44,944 bases of DNA from contig URMK01000057.1 in assembly GCA_900548905.1 (NCBI GenBank), forward strand, positions 1 to 44,944, in the 5' to 3' direction. Under the pieces are notes generated by a model that saw only the letters and a program-made list of their open reading frames with translations, had not been told where the DNA came from and searched no databases. The stretch comes from an uncultured Lachnospiraceae bacterium (lineage in GTDB: Bacteria; Bacillota; Clostridia; Lachnospirales; Lachnospiraceae). Of this stretch, positions 25,516-33,249 are shown piece after piece. Position numbers and translations under genes: made by a program. Within the stretch, counting starts at the first letter, position 1; each line of letters starts with the position of its first letter.

Positions 25516-25723
25516 AAAAAAGACTCACGACAACCTAAGCGTTGGGATTATTCTTTGTAAGAGCAAGGAGGAGAGTGTTGTTGAATATGCTTTGAGCCGT
25601 AACATGACTTCTACAGTGATGTCAGAGTACAAAACGAAATTAATTAACAAAGAGATTTTACAGAAAAAACCAGAAGAACTATATGATACAGCGGATAACA
25701 GCCAAAACTCTCAACATTGTTGA
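25516..25723 (+). pseudogene. C-terminal fragment of a DUF1016/YhcG-family PDDEXK nuclease
   Basis: An open frame without a start codon translates to HDNLSVGIILCKSKEESVVE, then YALSRNMTSTVMSEYKTKL and INKEILQKKPEEL before a stop at 25721-25723. This is the recognisable end of DUF1016 (YhcG) proteins, where an N-P-x-G-I-I-L-C block precedes VEYAL. The N-terminal ~270 residues are missing, so it is a remnant. A perfect terminator hairpin overlaps its stop codon. Confidence 0.75.
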
Positions 25724-25735
25724 GAGTTTTTATTA
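25704..25735 (+). terminator. Intrinsic terminator of the nuclease remnant
   Basis: Perfect 12-base arms (AAAACTCTCAAC at 25704-25715 and its complement at 25719-25730) around a three-base loop, ending in a T run. It overlaps the end of the frame and may work in both directions. Confidence 0.82.
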
Positions 25736-25979
25736 CAAAAGGATCCCTGATGCTAATAAGCGAACACCGTTACAGTAGGTTTGGGAAGTAGATATAGTCA
25801 TTAGCTAAGACGGAAGTTACGGTTAAGTAAGAAATGTTAATCTGATATACAATGGGTTAGTTGACCCTGATTTTGTCCAAATAGATTTATGATTTTACAA
25901 AAAAATAAATTTTGCTGGGATAAAATAAATTTTATAAATAAGATATTTTCTTATTGAACCATTTATATTATAATTAAAA

Positions 25980-26049
25980 GTGCCGTTTGAGGTCAAAAAC
26001 GTGCAATTGGAGGACAAATGGATTAAAATTCCTTTTTACCTGATATGAT
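25980..26049 (+). promoter_or_regulatory. LytTR-type operator and promoter of regulator pair 2
   Basis: Two direct repeats start with GTGC at 25980 and 26001, 21 bases apart, with the core TTTGAGGTCAAAA and TTGGAGGACAAA. TATGAT at 26044-26049 follows after exactly 28 bases, as in pair 1. The in-frame ATG at 26049 falls within this -10 box and cannot be the start codon. Confidence 0.72.
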
Positions 26050-26081
26050 TGGTTCGGAAAGCAGATAGGAGTGGGAACGAG

Positions 26082-26798
26082 TTGGTTAAAATTGCTTTGG
26101 TTGATGACGATACAGACTTTCTTCTACTCCTGCGTAAAAAAGTGCATACGTTCTTTGATGGCAAAAGCATTTTGTGCGAGGTCAGACTTTTCCCTAACCC
26201 GGAGGTTTTTTATTTTGATCTGGAAGAAGGATTTCATTACGATATCTGTATTCTGGACATAGAAATGCCTCAAATGAACGGCCTGGAGCTTGCAAAAAAA
26301 ATCCGGGCTACTGCACAGACAACCTATCTGGTTTTCATTACTTCATATCTACAATATGCCGTGGAAGGATATGAAGTAAAAGCTTTTTCCTATATCCCAA
26401 AGAATCTCCTGGAAGAGAAGCTTGAGGCAACTCTTCTGGGGATTTTTTGTGAAATACAGGAAAAAATAGAAAAGTATTATTTCGTTGAAACTAATTCTCG
26501 CTTTGAGCGGATAGAATATAAAGAGATCATTTATGTTTATAAAAATAATAAAAATGCCGTCTTTGTTTTAAGAGATAGAGAAGTCCCGGTTCGTAAGACG
26601 CTTCAGGAAGTTTATGACCAACTGGATTCGGACGAGTTTATCTGTATAGAAAGAGGTTATATTGTAAATATAGAACATATTATGAAGCTTGAAAGCAAAG
26701 AGATCACTCTTAGAAACGGAAAAAAGCTTCAGATTGGCAGGACACATATCAGGGAAGTAAAGGAAACTATCCATGGTTATTGGAGGGATAGAATGTGA
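26082..26798 (+). CDS. LytTR-family response regulator 2 (AgrA-like)
   Basis: A 238-residue paralogue of the first regulator, the same length once the TTG start at 26082 is used (AGGAG nine bases upstream). The receiver has VDDD, Asp59 in CILDIEMPQMNG and the lysine in SYIPKN. The LytTR domain ends KLQIGRTHIREVKET. A 126-base block in the receiver (26170-26295) is identical to pair 1, while the LytTR part differs at many silent sites. The DNA-binding residues are almost unchanged, so both regulators probably read the same repeats. It overlaps kinase 2 by four bases. Confidence 0.9.
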   Translation: MVKIALVDDDTDFLLLLRKKVHTFFDGKSILCEVRLFPNPEVFYFDLEEGFHYDICILDIEMPQMNGLELAKKIRATAQTTYLVFITSYLQYAVEGYEVKAFSYIPKNLLEEKLEATLLGIFCEIQEKIEKYYFVETNSRFERIEYKEIIYVYKNNKNAVFVLRDREVPVRKTLQEVYDQLDSDEFICIERGYIVNIEHIMKLESKEITLRNGKKLQIGRTHIREVKETIHGYWRDRM

Positions 26799-28105
26799 TT
26801 TGGCTGAGATTGGCTCAGGGAATACTTTGTGCTGTTGAGATATGTGGACTATATTATTTACTTCAGGTTTTCTTTGAAAAGAGATGGGATAATATCTGGA
26901 GTAATATGATGTGGATTTTATCAGGTGTTTTCTTGTGGGGGCTGACAGTTTACCATAGAGAAACGGTGGTGATGTATTCAAGATATTATATGATATTATG
27001 TATAGCATTGTCTTACATCATATTAAAGTTATTCTATAAGATAAATACTATAAAGACAATTATTGTAACAGTTTTATATTTTGAATCAATATATTTTATT
27101 GATGTTTTTTGGGGATATATAGGACAAGCAATATTTTATGAAAAAGACTTTGTAGATGAATTGCAGTTTGAGATAAATATTGATAGAATAATTGTTATGT
27201 TAATAAGTCGAGTTATATTGTGGATTGTTTTGATATTTCTTGTGTATTATAAAAAGGTAACAAGTAAGATATTTGCCAAGTATCAGATTATATTTGCTGG
27301 ATTTGCCATACTAGAATATGTGGGTCTGTTTTTCTGTGAACAGGTCTTTATACCAGCATTTAGAGCACAAGGAAGAGTATATATTTATTTTGCGTTATTT
27401 CCGATGATAATTGTTATAACTTTAATATTTGTTATCTTCTACATTATGAATATTGAAAAAAGGAATGATATTCAACTAGTTAATAGTCAGAATAAAATGA
27501 TCGAAAATAATTATCAAGAGATGATATTATTATATCAAAAGAGAGATAGAGTATTTCATGATATGAAAAATCATTTATCAGTTCTAACATTATTAATTGC
27601 TGATAAAGATTTTATAAGAGCAAAAGATTACATAGGTAAAATAAATGAGCCAATTCTAGAATTAGAACATAAGAGGTATACTGGAAATAAGATAGTAGAT
27701 ATAATTCTTAATGATAAAGTTGAGAAAGCTGAAAGTTGTGATATTTGCTTTAATATTAACACTAAAGAACTAGAGGAAGGTATTATACAAGATGTTGATT
27801 GGTGTGCTATTTTAGCTAATGTTTTGGATAACGCAATTGAGGCTAGTAATTTAACAAAGGAAGGAAATAAAAAAATAGATTTATATATTAATCAAAATGA
27901 TTGTTCAACAATAATAGAGGTTACTAATACTCATAATGGAAAAGTCAATGTACATAATAATAAATTGATTAGTAATAAAAAGAATAAATTAATGCATGGT
28001 ATTGGTATGGAAAGTGTTCGAAGTGCAGTGGAAAAATATAACGGAATTTTGGAGTGCTGTTGGGAAAAGGATATATTTAAAATTAATATATCATTATTTA
28101 ACTAA
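26795..28105 (+). CDS. GHKL sensor histidine kinase 2 (AgrC-like)
   Basis: A 436-residue membrane kinase, the same length as kinase 1 and colinear with it. About six N-terminal helices (~1-220) are followed by His255 in VFHDMKNHLSVLTLL, the N-box DWCAILANVLDNAIEA and HGIGMESVRSAVEKYNG. The sensor helices differ more from kinase 1 than the catalytic core, which may mean a different ligand. The gene is strikingly AT-rich compared with the flanking chromosome, pointing to horizontal origin. It starts at GTG 26795 overlapping the regulator, and the lanthipeptide gene begins 18 bases after its stop. Confidence 0.88.
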   Translation: MIWLRLAQGILCAVEICGLYYLLQVFFEKRWDNIWSNMMWILSGVFLWGLTVYHRETVVMYSRYYMILCIALSYIILKLFYKINTIKTIIVTVLYFESIYFIDVFWGYIGQAIFYEKDFVDELQFEINIDRIIVMLISRVILWIVLIFLVYYKKVTSKIFAKYQIIFAGFAILEYVGLFFCEQVFIPAFRAQGRVYIYFALFPMIIVITLIFVIFYIMNIEKRNDIQLVNSQNKMIENNYQEMILLYQKRDRVFHDMKNHLSVLTLLIADKDFIRAKDYIGKINEPILELEHKRYTGNKIVDIILNDKVEKAESCDICFNINTKELEEGIIQDVDWCAILANVLDNAIEASNLTKEGNKKIDLYINQNDCSTIIEVTNTHNGKVNVHNNKLISNKKNKLMHGIGMESVRSAVEKYNGILECCWEKDIFKINISLFN

Positions 28106-28123
28106 ATAATGGAGGTGTGACAA

Positions 28124-28261
28124 ATGGAAAGAGAAAGATTTATGGAACTGGCAGGAAATATTGAGGCCGAATTGAAAGAAGTTCAGGTTGAAGAAGGAAA
28201 TAGTGTTATGAGTCCTGCTACAACAGAAACTACTGCATTCTTTACAATTTTCTGCTGCTAA
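28124..28261 (+). CDS. Lanthipeptide precursor (class II LanA)
   Basis: A 45-residue peptide gene missed by length cut-offs. GGAGG at 28111-28115 lies eight bases before the ATG. The leader MERERFMELAGNIEAELKEV is acidic and helical with an E-L-x-x-V pattern typical of class II leaders. The C-terminal part SPATTETTAFFTIFCC is rich in Thr/Ser and ends in two cysteines, giving at most two (methyl)lanthionine rings; the end recalls the T-C-C ends of lacticin 481-type peptides but with a different spacing. The usual GG/GA cleavage pair is not obvious; EEGNS is the nearest. It lies between kinase 2 and the synthetase. The function as antimicrobial or signal is inferred. Confidence 0.8.
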   Translation: MERERFMELAGNIEAELKEVQVEEGNSVMSPATTETTAFFTIFCC

Positions 28262-28270
28262 GAACAAAGA

Positions 28271-28307
28271 AAAGGCAAGATGTTAAATAAGGCATCTTGC
28301 CTTTTTT
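28271..28307 (+). terminator. Terminator hairpin between lanA and lanM
   Basis: A perfect 12-base stem (AAAGGCAAGATG at 28271-28282 with its complement at 28293-28304) followed by six T residues. It should stop most transcripts after lanA, making precursor mRNA more abundant than synthetase mRNA. Confidence 0.88.
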
Positions 28308-28365
28308 CTGTTTAATATAGTATAAATAGTAGTAACGTTGAAATTAGTTAAGGAATTAATTATTT

Positions 28366-31233
28366 ATGAAAATGGATAAAAATATCGAATCAGATTTACA
28401 AACGGACATATTGAGTAAAGAAGAAACTCGCCTTACCTTAGCCCATACCTTCGGTTCCTTCTATCTTCCACTCCTGGCGGAAGCGAAAAAACGTTTCATT
28501 GAATATATGGGACAGGATTATCACCCGGATATGTTTTGTAATGGAATCCCGGAACTCATTATTTCCCGTATTCATGGAATATGTGTGAGAACTCTTATTG
28601 TGGAAATGAGTATGTACAAGGCTGCGGGAAAGCTGGAAGGTAAGGACAGCAGTGAGGAGTATATTTTCTTTCAAGACAAGTATCTGGGTAAAAAAGAATT
28701 AAGGGAAGAACTTTTTCAGGTTTATCCTTTGTTGAAAGAAAATGTATGGAGAACTATAGAACAGTCCTCTGTTTTTCTGAGTACAGTTTGGAAACGGCTG
28801 ATTCAGGATCGGGAAGAAATAGAAAAAACAATTTTAAAAGGGAACCGGATGGGAAAGGTAATATCCATCTCGGATATGGCATCGGATCTTCATTGCGGTG
28901 GTCAATGTGTGCTGAAAATAGAAACGGATCTGGGGCAGAAATTTCTTTATAAACCACGCTCTGTTCAGACAGAAAAAGTTATGATCGAATTACTGAATTA
29001 TGTATACGGGGGAATCCATTTGGAGGGATATTCTTACGGTTGTGTTCTTCGGGATACCTACGGCTGGACCGCCTTTGTTGAAGCCTGTGACTGTACGGAA
29101 CCGGATCAGGTAAAACGTTATTTTAAGAGATTAGGGGCGGCTGTAGGGGTGTGCTATGTTCTGGGAACCGGGGATCTGCACTATGAAAATCTGATTGCCC
29201 ATGGGGAATTTCCGGTTCCGGTGGATGCCGAGGTGCTGTGTACCTATGCTGGCGGACGAGATACGCAAGGTGGATATTCTGTTTTGTATAGTGGAATCCT
29301 GCCGGATCCGGCAAGGAAAAGCCATATAAATATTCTCAATGGGGGCGAAGGCGGAAAAGCATCCATGAAAGTGGCACGGGTAGTCCACGATAAAACGTCG
29401 GATATGAAGATTGCTTATGAATATCCGGAATTGCCTTGTGCGAATAATCAAGTGACTCTTAACGGCACAAGGGCTTCTGCCGCTTTATATGAAGATGAAA
29501 TTGAGGATGGGTTTCGGGAAACGTATGAATTCCTTCTGAAGAATAAAGCTCCGTTTTTGGAACTTATAAATAGAAAATGTCAGGGTATCAGAATAAGGGT
29601 ATTGCTGGAAAATACCCAGAAGTATGCGGTACTGTTATCGGGCAGCGGACATCCTATGGTATTGCAAAAGCCGGAAAAAAGAAGAGAACTGTTGGAACAT
29701 ATTTACGAAGGTAAAGCCGGACTTTCCCCGAAAGAAATTAAGGCAGTGGAATATGGAATCCGCGATATGGAGGATGGGGATATTCCCTATTACTATACCG
29801 GTATGGACAGCCGTTCCCTTTTTTCTTCCCGGGATGAAGAGATAGCAGAATATACAGAGCTGACTTTGATGGAGTGTCTGTGCAACAGGTTCTCTGAATT
29901 GGGGAAGCAGGATGGCAGCAGACAGGAAAGGATTATCCGGATGGCTATAGAAATCTCCGGATATGGAATGGCTGATTTTGTTAATGGTTGTTTTCCTATT
30001 GAAGCTACAGTGGGTATTACTGCTGATAATAGAGAGTGGCTTTATAATAAAGCTATGGAAATTGCCGCTCAGATTGAACAAGAAGCAGTTTGGGATGATA
30101 ACAAACAGACAGTGGGATGGGTGGAGCCTTTGTTGGTAGGTATTAAGGAAGAGAGTATCCGGCTTGCCGACGGAGATATGTATTTTTACAATGGAATGTC
30201 CGGAATTGCTGTGTTCCTGTATAGTATCCATCAGACTTGCGGTAGGTTTAAGGAGATATGTGAAGGAGTGAAAACTTCACTGTTCCATTATACGGACAGT
30301 TGTTTAACGGACAGAAGCCGGCTTTTGACAGGAAATACCGGACTTTTTTGCGGAGAAGCATCTTTATGTCATGCTTACCAGATTCTATTTGAAATGACAA
30401 GGGATGATGATTTCCTGGAGTATGCCCGCAGGCATAGTGTTTTGCTCCGGGAATTACTTGGGAAGGACAGCGCTTATGATTTGGTTTATGGTAATGCAGG
30501 AGCTGTTCTGACATTATGCGGAATGTATTCCCTTACCGCTGATAATAGTTTTTTGGTGGAAGCCGGAAAGGCGGCCGATATCCTGGTAAGCCATGCCGTA
30601 AAACAGCAGGAGGGAATTGGCTGGATCAATAAAGCTTCCGGTTCGGCATTGGCGGGTATGTCCCACGGGAACAGCGGTATGATTCCGGGATTATTAAAAC
30701 TGGATCATCTGCTGGGGGAAAACAAATACCAGGAAACGGTGATGGAATGTCTGCGCTATGAAAGAAGCCTGTACCGGGAGGAGTTTCACAATTGGGGGGA
30801 TTTACGTCAGGAAGGGCCGGAGAGATATAAGGCCTATGCATGGTGCCATGGGCTGGGTGGAATTGCTGCTTCCAGAATAGCCAGCCTCCCATATGCAGTA
30901 AACGAGGTAAAAGTGTTTCTTGAGGAAGATATGAAACGCTTGGAGGAAAGCTTTTCTCACCTGCAAAAGAGGAGAGGTATGTGTCTGTGCCACGGAAATA
31001 TGGGGCTGCTGCTGATTTTGGATGAATATCTTAAGGTCTGCGGCAGCGAAAGTTTACATGAGGTACGACGGTATTTAGCGGATATTACCCTGGAGGCGCT
31101 GAAAAAACAGAAGCTGATGCCCCAGGAGAAATACGCAAAAGGGCTGATGAACGGAATGGCAGGAATCGGATATGCCTGTCTGAAACTTTCCGGGGTTTCT
31201 GCTCTCCCGGATATTATGCTGTGTAATATATAA
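28366..31233 (+). CDS. Class II lanthipeptide synthetase LanM
   Basis: A 955-residue bifunctional enzyme that dehydrates Ser/Thr of the precursor and closes thioether rings. The dehydratase half has the kinase-like residues: Lys in LYKPRS near 195, the D-x-H-x-x-N motif GDLHYENLIA near 269-276, and VDAEVL near 286. The LanC half (from ~600) has YFYNGMSGIAVFL, the histidine of GMSHGNSG and the zinc ligands Cys827 (AWCHGLGG), Cys875 and His876 (CLCHGNMG). All catalytic residues look intact. AGGA lies 11 bases before the ATG. No LanT, LanP or LanFEG gene follows; thrC is next. Confidence 0.93.
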   Translation: MKMDKNIESDLQTDILSKEETRLTLAHTFGSFYLPLLAEAKKRFIEYMGQDYHPDMFCNGIPELIISRIHGICVRTLIVEMSMYKAAGKLEGKDSSEEYIFFQDKYLGKKELREELFQVYPLLKENVWRTIEQSSVFLSTVWKRLIQDREEIEKTILKGNRMGKVISISDMASDLHCGGQCVLKIETDLGQKFLYKPRSVQTEKVMIELLNYVYGGIHLEGYSYGCVLRDTYGWTAFVEACDCTEPDQVKRYFKRLGAAVGVCYVLGTGDLHYENLIAHGEFPVPVDAEVLCTYAGGRDTQGGYSVLYSGILPDPARKSHINILNGGEGGKASMKVARVVHDKTSDMKIAYEYPELPCANNQVTLNGTRASAALYEDEIEDGFRETYEFLLKNKAPFLELINRKCQGIRIRVLLENTQKYAVLLSGSGHPMVLQKPEKRRELLEHIYEGKAGLSPKEIKAVEYGIRDMEDGDIPYYYTGMDSRSLFSSRDEEIAEYTELTLMECLCNRFSELGKQDGSRQERIIRMAIEISGYGMADFVNGCFPIEATVGITADNREWLYNKAMEIAAQIEQEAVWDDNKQTVGWVEPLLVGIKEESIRLADGDMYFYNGMSGIAVFLYSIHQTCGRFKEICEGVKTSLFHYTDSCLTDRSRLLTGNTGLFCGEASLCHAYQILFEMTRDDDFLEYARRHSVLLRELLGKDSAYDLVYGNAGAVLTLCGMYSLTADNSFLVEAGKAADILVSHAVKQQEGIGWINKASGSALAGMSHGNSGMIPGLLKLDHLLGENKYQETVMECLRYERSLYREEFHNWGDLRQEGPERYKAYAWCHGLGGIAASRIASLPYAVNEVKVFLEEDMKRLEESFSHLQKRRGMCLCHGNMGLLLILDEYLKVCGSESLHEVRRYLADITLEALKKQKLMPQEKYAKGLMNGMAGIGYACLKLSGVSALPDIMLCNI

Positions 31234-31292
31234 TAATAAACGCGCTGTTTGTAATGTCTTTGCAGGAAATACAAAAGTGTGTCAGAAACGGA

Positions 31293-31321
31293 TTGCAACA
31301 TGAAAGAATGTATGCTATACT
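31293..31321 (+). promoter_or_regulatory. Probable sigma-A promoter of thrC
   Basis: TTGCAA at 31293-31298 and TATACT at 31316-31321 with a 17-base spacer, about 115 bases before thrC. No T-box elements were seen in this leader. Confidence 0.62.
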
Positions 31322-31409
31322 GATGAACTGACGGGTAAAAAAGCAATATCTGACAAAGACACGCTTTGAAGTAACCGGTTTACTGGATGGATATCATAGG
31401 AGAAAATAA

Positions 31410-31424
31410 GCCTGCCAGGCAGGC
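31410..31424. repeat. Short perfect palindrome in the thrC leader
   Basis: GCCTGCC and GGCAGGC flank a single A, directly before the GGTGAGGAG ribosome-binding region. It could be an operator or hinder ribosome access. Confidence 0.5.
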
Positions 31425-31441
31425 GGTGAGGAGATTGTGAA

Positions 31442-32935
31442 ATGGAAATCTTATACAGGAGCACCAGAAGTAATGCTGCAGCAAGCGCTTCCCAGGCAAT
31501 TCTGAAAGGACTTTCAGACGACGGGGGGCTTTTCGTACCGGAAATAATTCCCGCATTGGATAAGACACCGGAAGAATTAAGTGTTATGACCTATCAGGAA
31601 GTGGCTTATGAGGTGATGAAGCTGTTTCTGACCGATTTTACGGAAGAGGAGCTGAAAAGCTGTATTGCCAGGGCTTATGACAGTAAGTTTGACACGGAAG
31701 TAATCGCACCTCTTGCAGAAGCGGGCGGGGCATATTATCTGGAGCTTTTCCATGGCAAGACAATCGCATTTAAGGATATGGCATTGTCAATTCTTCCTCA
31801 TTTGATGATTACATCGGCTAAGAAAAACCATGCCGATAAGGAAATTGTTATTCTGACAGCAACCTCCGGTGATACCGGAAAAGCGGCTCTGGCCGGTTTC
31901 GCCGATGTACCCGGAACGAAAATTATTGTTTTCTATCCGAAGAACGGGGTAAGTCCCATCCAGGAGAAGCAGATGGTTACCCAGAAGGGGGATAATACCC
32001 TTGTTGTAGGTATCCACGGTAATTTTGATGATGCACAGACTGGCGTGAAACGGCTGTTTTCGGATAAAGAACTGGAAAAAGAATTGGCGGACGGAGGCTA
32101 TCAGTTTTCTTCAGCCAATTCCATTAATATCGGGCGTCTGGTCCCTCAGATTGTTTACTATGTATATGCCTATGCACAGCTGTTGGCGGAAGGCAAGATT
32201 ACAACAGGAGAGAAAATTAATGTTGCGGTGCCCACAGGCAATTTCGGAAATATCCTCGCGGCTTTTTATGCTAAAAATATGGGACTTCCTATAAATAAGC
32301 TGATATGTGCTTCTAATGAGAATAAAGTGCTGTATGATTTCTTTTCCACCGGGGAATATGACCGTAACCGTGATTTTGTGCTCACCAGTTCCCCTTCCAT
32401 GGACATATTGATTTCCAGTAATCTGGAGCGTCTTATTTACAGGATTGCAGGGGATGATCCGGTGAAAACACAAGCCTTGATGAAGGCTCTCAGCGGGGAA
32501 GGAAAATATGAAATCACTCCAAAGATGAAAGAGAAGCTGGGGGATTTCTATGGGAATTTTGCGGCAGAGGATGAGGCCTTTGGCAGGATTAAGGCTTTAT
32601 ATGAGGATACCGGTTATGTAATCGATACCCATACGGCGGTTGCTTCCGCAGTTTATGATAAATATAAAGAGGCGTCAGGGGATGAGGATACACTGACTGT
32701 AATCGCGTCCACAGCCAGCCCGTTTAAGTTCACAAGAAGTGTTATGCAGGCGATTGATCCGAAATATGGGGATTTATCGTGGGGGGATTTTGCGCTTGTT
32801 GACGAGCTGTCGGCTCTGGCGAATGTGGAAGTCCCTGAAGCAATTGAAGAAATCAGGACGGCGCCGGTGCTGCATACGACTATATGTGATAAAGACAAAA
32901 TGAAGGATGTGGTAAAGGACTTCCTGAAGCTGTAA
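31442..32935 (+). CDS. thrC: Threonine synthase
   Basis: Converts O-phosphohomoserine to threonine with PLP. At 497 residues it belongs to the longer class of threonine synthases. The N-terminus YRSTRSNAAASASQAILKGL and GLFVPEIIP are typical. The PLP lysine is in TIAFKDMALSILPHL near residue 108, and ATSGDTGKAALAGF binds the PLP phosphate region. The C-terminus has VIASTASPFKFTRSVMQAI. GGTGAGGAG lies about 12 bases before the ATG. No other threonine gene is adjacent. Confidence 0.94.
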   Translation: MEILYRSTRSNAAASASQAILKGLSDDGGLFVPEIIPALDKTPEELSVMTYQEVAYEVMKLFLTDFTEEELKSCIARAYDSKFDTEVIAPLAEAGGAYYLELFHGKTIAFKDMALSILPHLMITSAKKNHADKEIVILTATSGDTGKAALAGFADVPGTKIIVFYPKNGVSPIQEKQMVTQKGDNTLVVGIHGNFDDAQTGVKRLFSDKELEKELADGGYQFSSANSINIGRLVPQIVYYVYAYAQLLAEGKITTGEKINVAVPTGNFGNILAAFYAKNMGLPINKLICASNENKVLYDFFSTGEYDRNRDFVLTSSPSMDILISSNLERLIYRIAGDDPVKTQALMKALSGEGKYEITPKMKEKLGDFYGNFAAEDEAFGRIKALYEDTGYVIDTHTAVASAVYDKYKEASGDEDTLTVIASTASPFKFTRSVMQAIDPKYGDLSWGDFALVDELSALANVEVPEAIEEIRTAPVLHTTICDKDKMKDVVKDFLKL

Positions 32936-33249
32936 AATATGTATTTCGGTTGAACGGCGCAGCGTTTTACCTCAATCTGCAAAAAGCTGCGATTGCGGCG
33001 GATGAGGTTCGGACTACAGGAAAATTGATAATTGATATTATGTATAGAACATCCGGCAGCCGTTCTTTTTGCCGGGGAAGGTCAAGGCTATTACATTATT
33101 GATCTTTCCCGGCTGTTTTACTCTTTGCGAAAGGCTTAAATCAGCCTGAATTGTTATTTATATAGTAATGATAGTACAGCAGAAGCCGTTCAAAGTTTCT
33201 GAATCGAATGCGGAATTTCAGCCGGTATATAGATTAAAAAAGCAGCAGA
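32936..33249. other. Intergenic stretch between thrC and the MFS gene
   Basis: 314 bases without a gene. It contains one terminator-like hairpin at 33071-33118. AT-rich sequence near 33150-33180 may hold the promoter of the MFS gene, but no clear -35/-10 pair could be fixed. Confidence 0.5.
33071..33118 (+). terminator. Probable terminator downstream of thrC
   Basis: A 13-base stem with two G-U pairs (33071-33083 with 33101-33113) followed by a short T-rich tract. It is about 135 bases after the thrC stop. Confidence 0.68.

Larger units (their letters stand above)
25321..26081. other. Gap between the two regulator pairs
   Basis: A 761-base AT-rich stretch. It holds the hairpin at 25407-25442, a nuclease gene fragment at 25516-25723 with its own terminator, then about 250 bases (25731-25979) in which I see no gene, and finally the promoter of pair 2. 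The bases 25443-25515 are not recognised. The layout suggests insertion and decay between two copies of a duplicated module. Confidence 0.6.

Noticed and set aside
25731..25979. Insertion sequence or attachment site in the gap
   Set aside because: No terminal inverted repeats, transposase remnant or direct-repeat target duplication could be seen by eye.
26049..26081. Upstream ATG start for response regulator 2
   Set aside because: The ATG at 26049 is within the conserved TATGAT -10 box. The TTG at 26082 has a proper ribosome-binding site and gives the same length as its paralogue.
23297..28105. Agr quorum-sensing system
   Set aside because: The regulators and kinases are AgrA/AgrC-like, but no AgrB membrane peptidase or AgrD-like peptide gene was found on either strand in the island.
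31234..31441. T-box leader before thrC
   Set aside because: Amino-acid biosynthesis genes of Bacillota often have one, but no T-box sequence or terminator/antiterminator pair is visible in this short leader.
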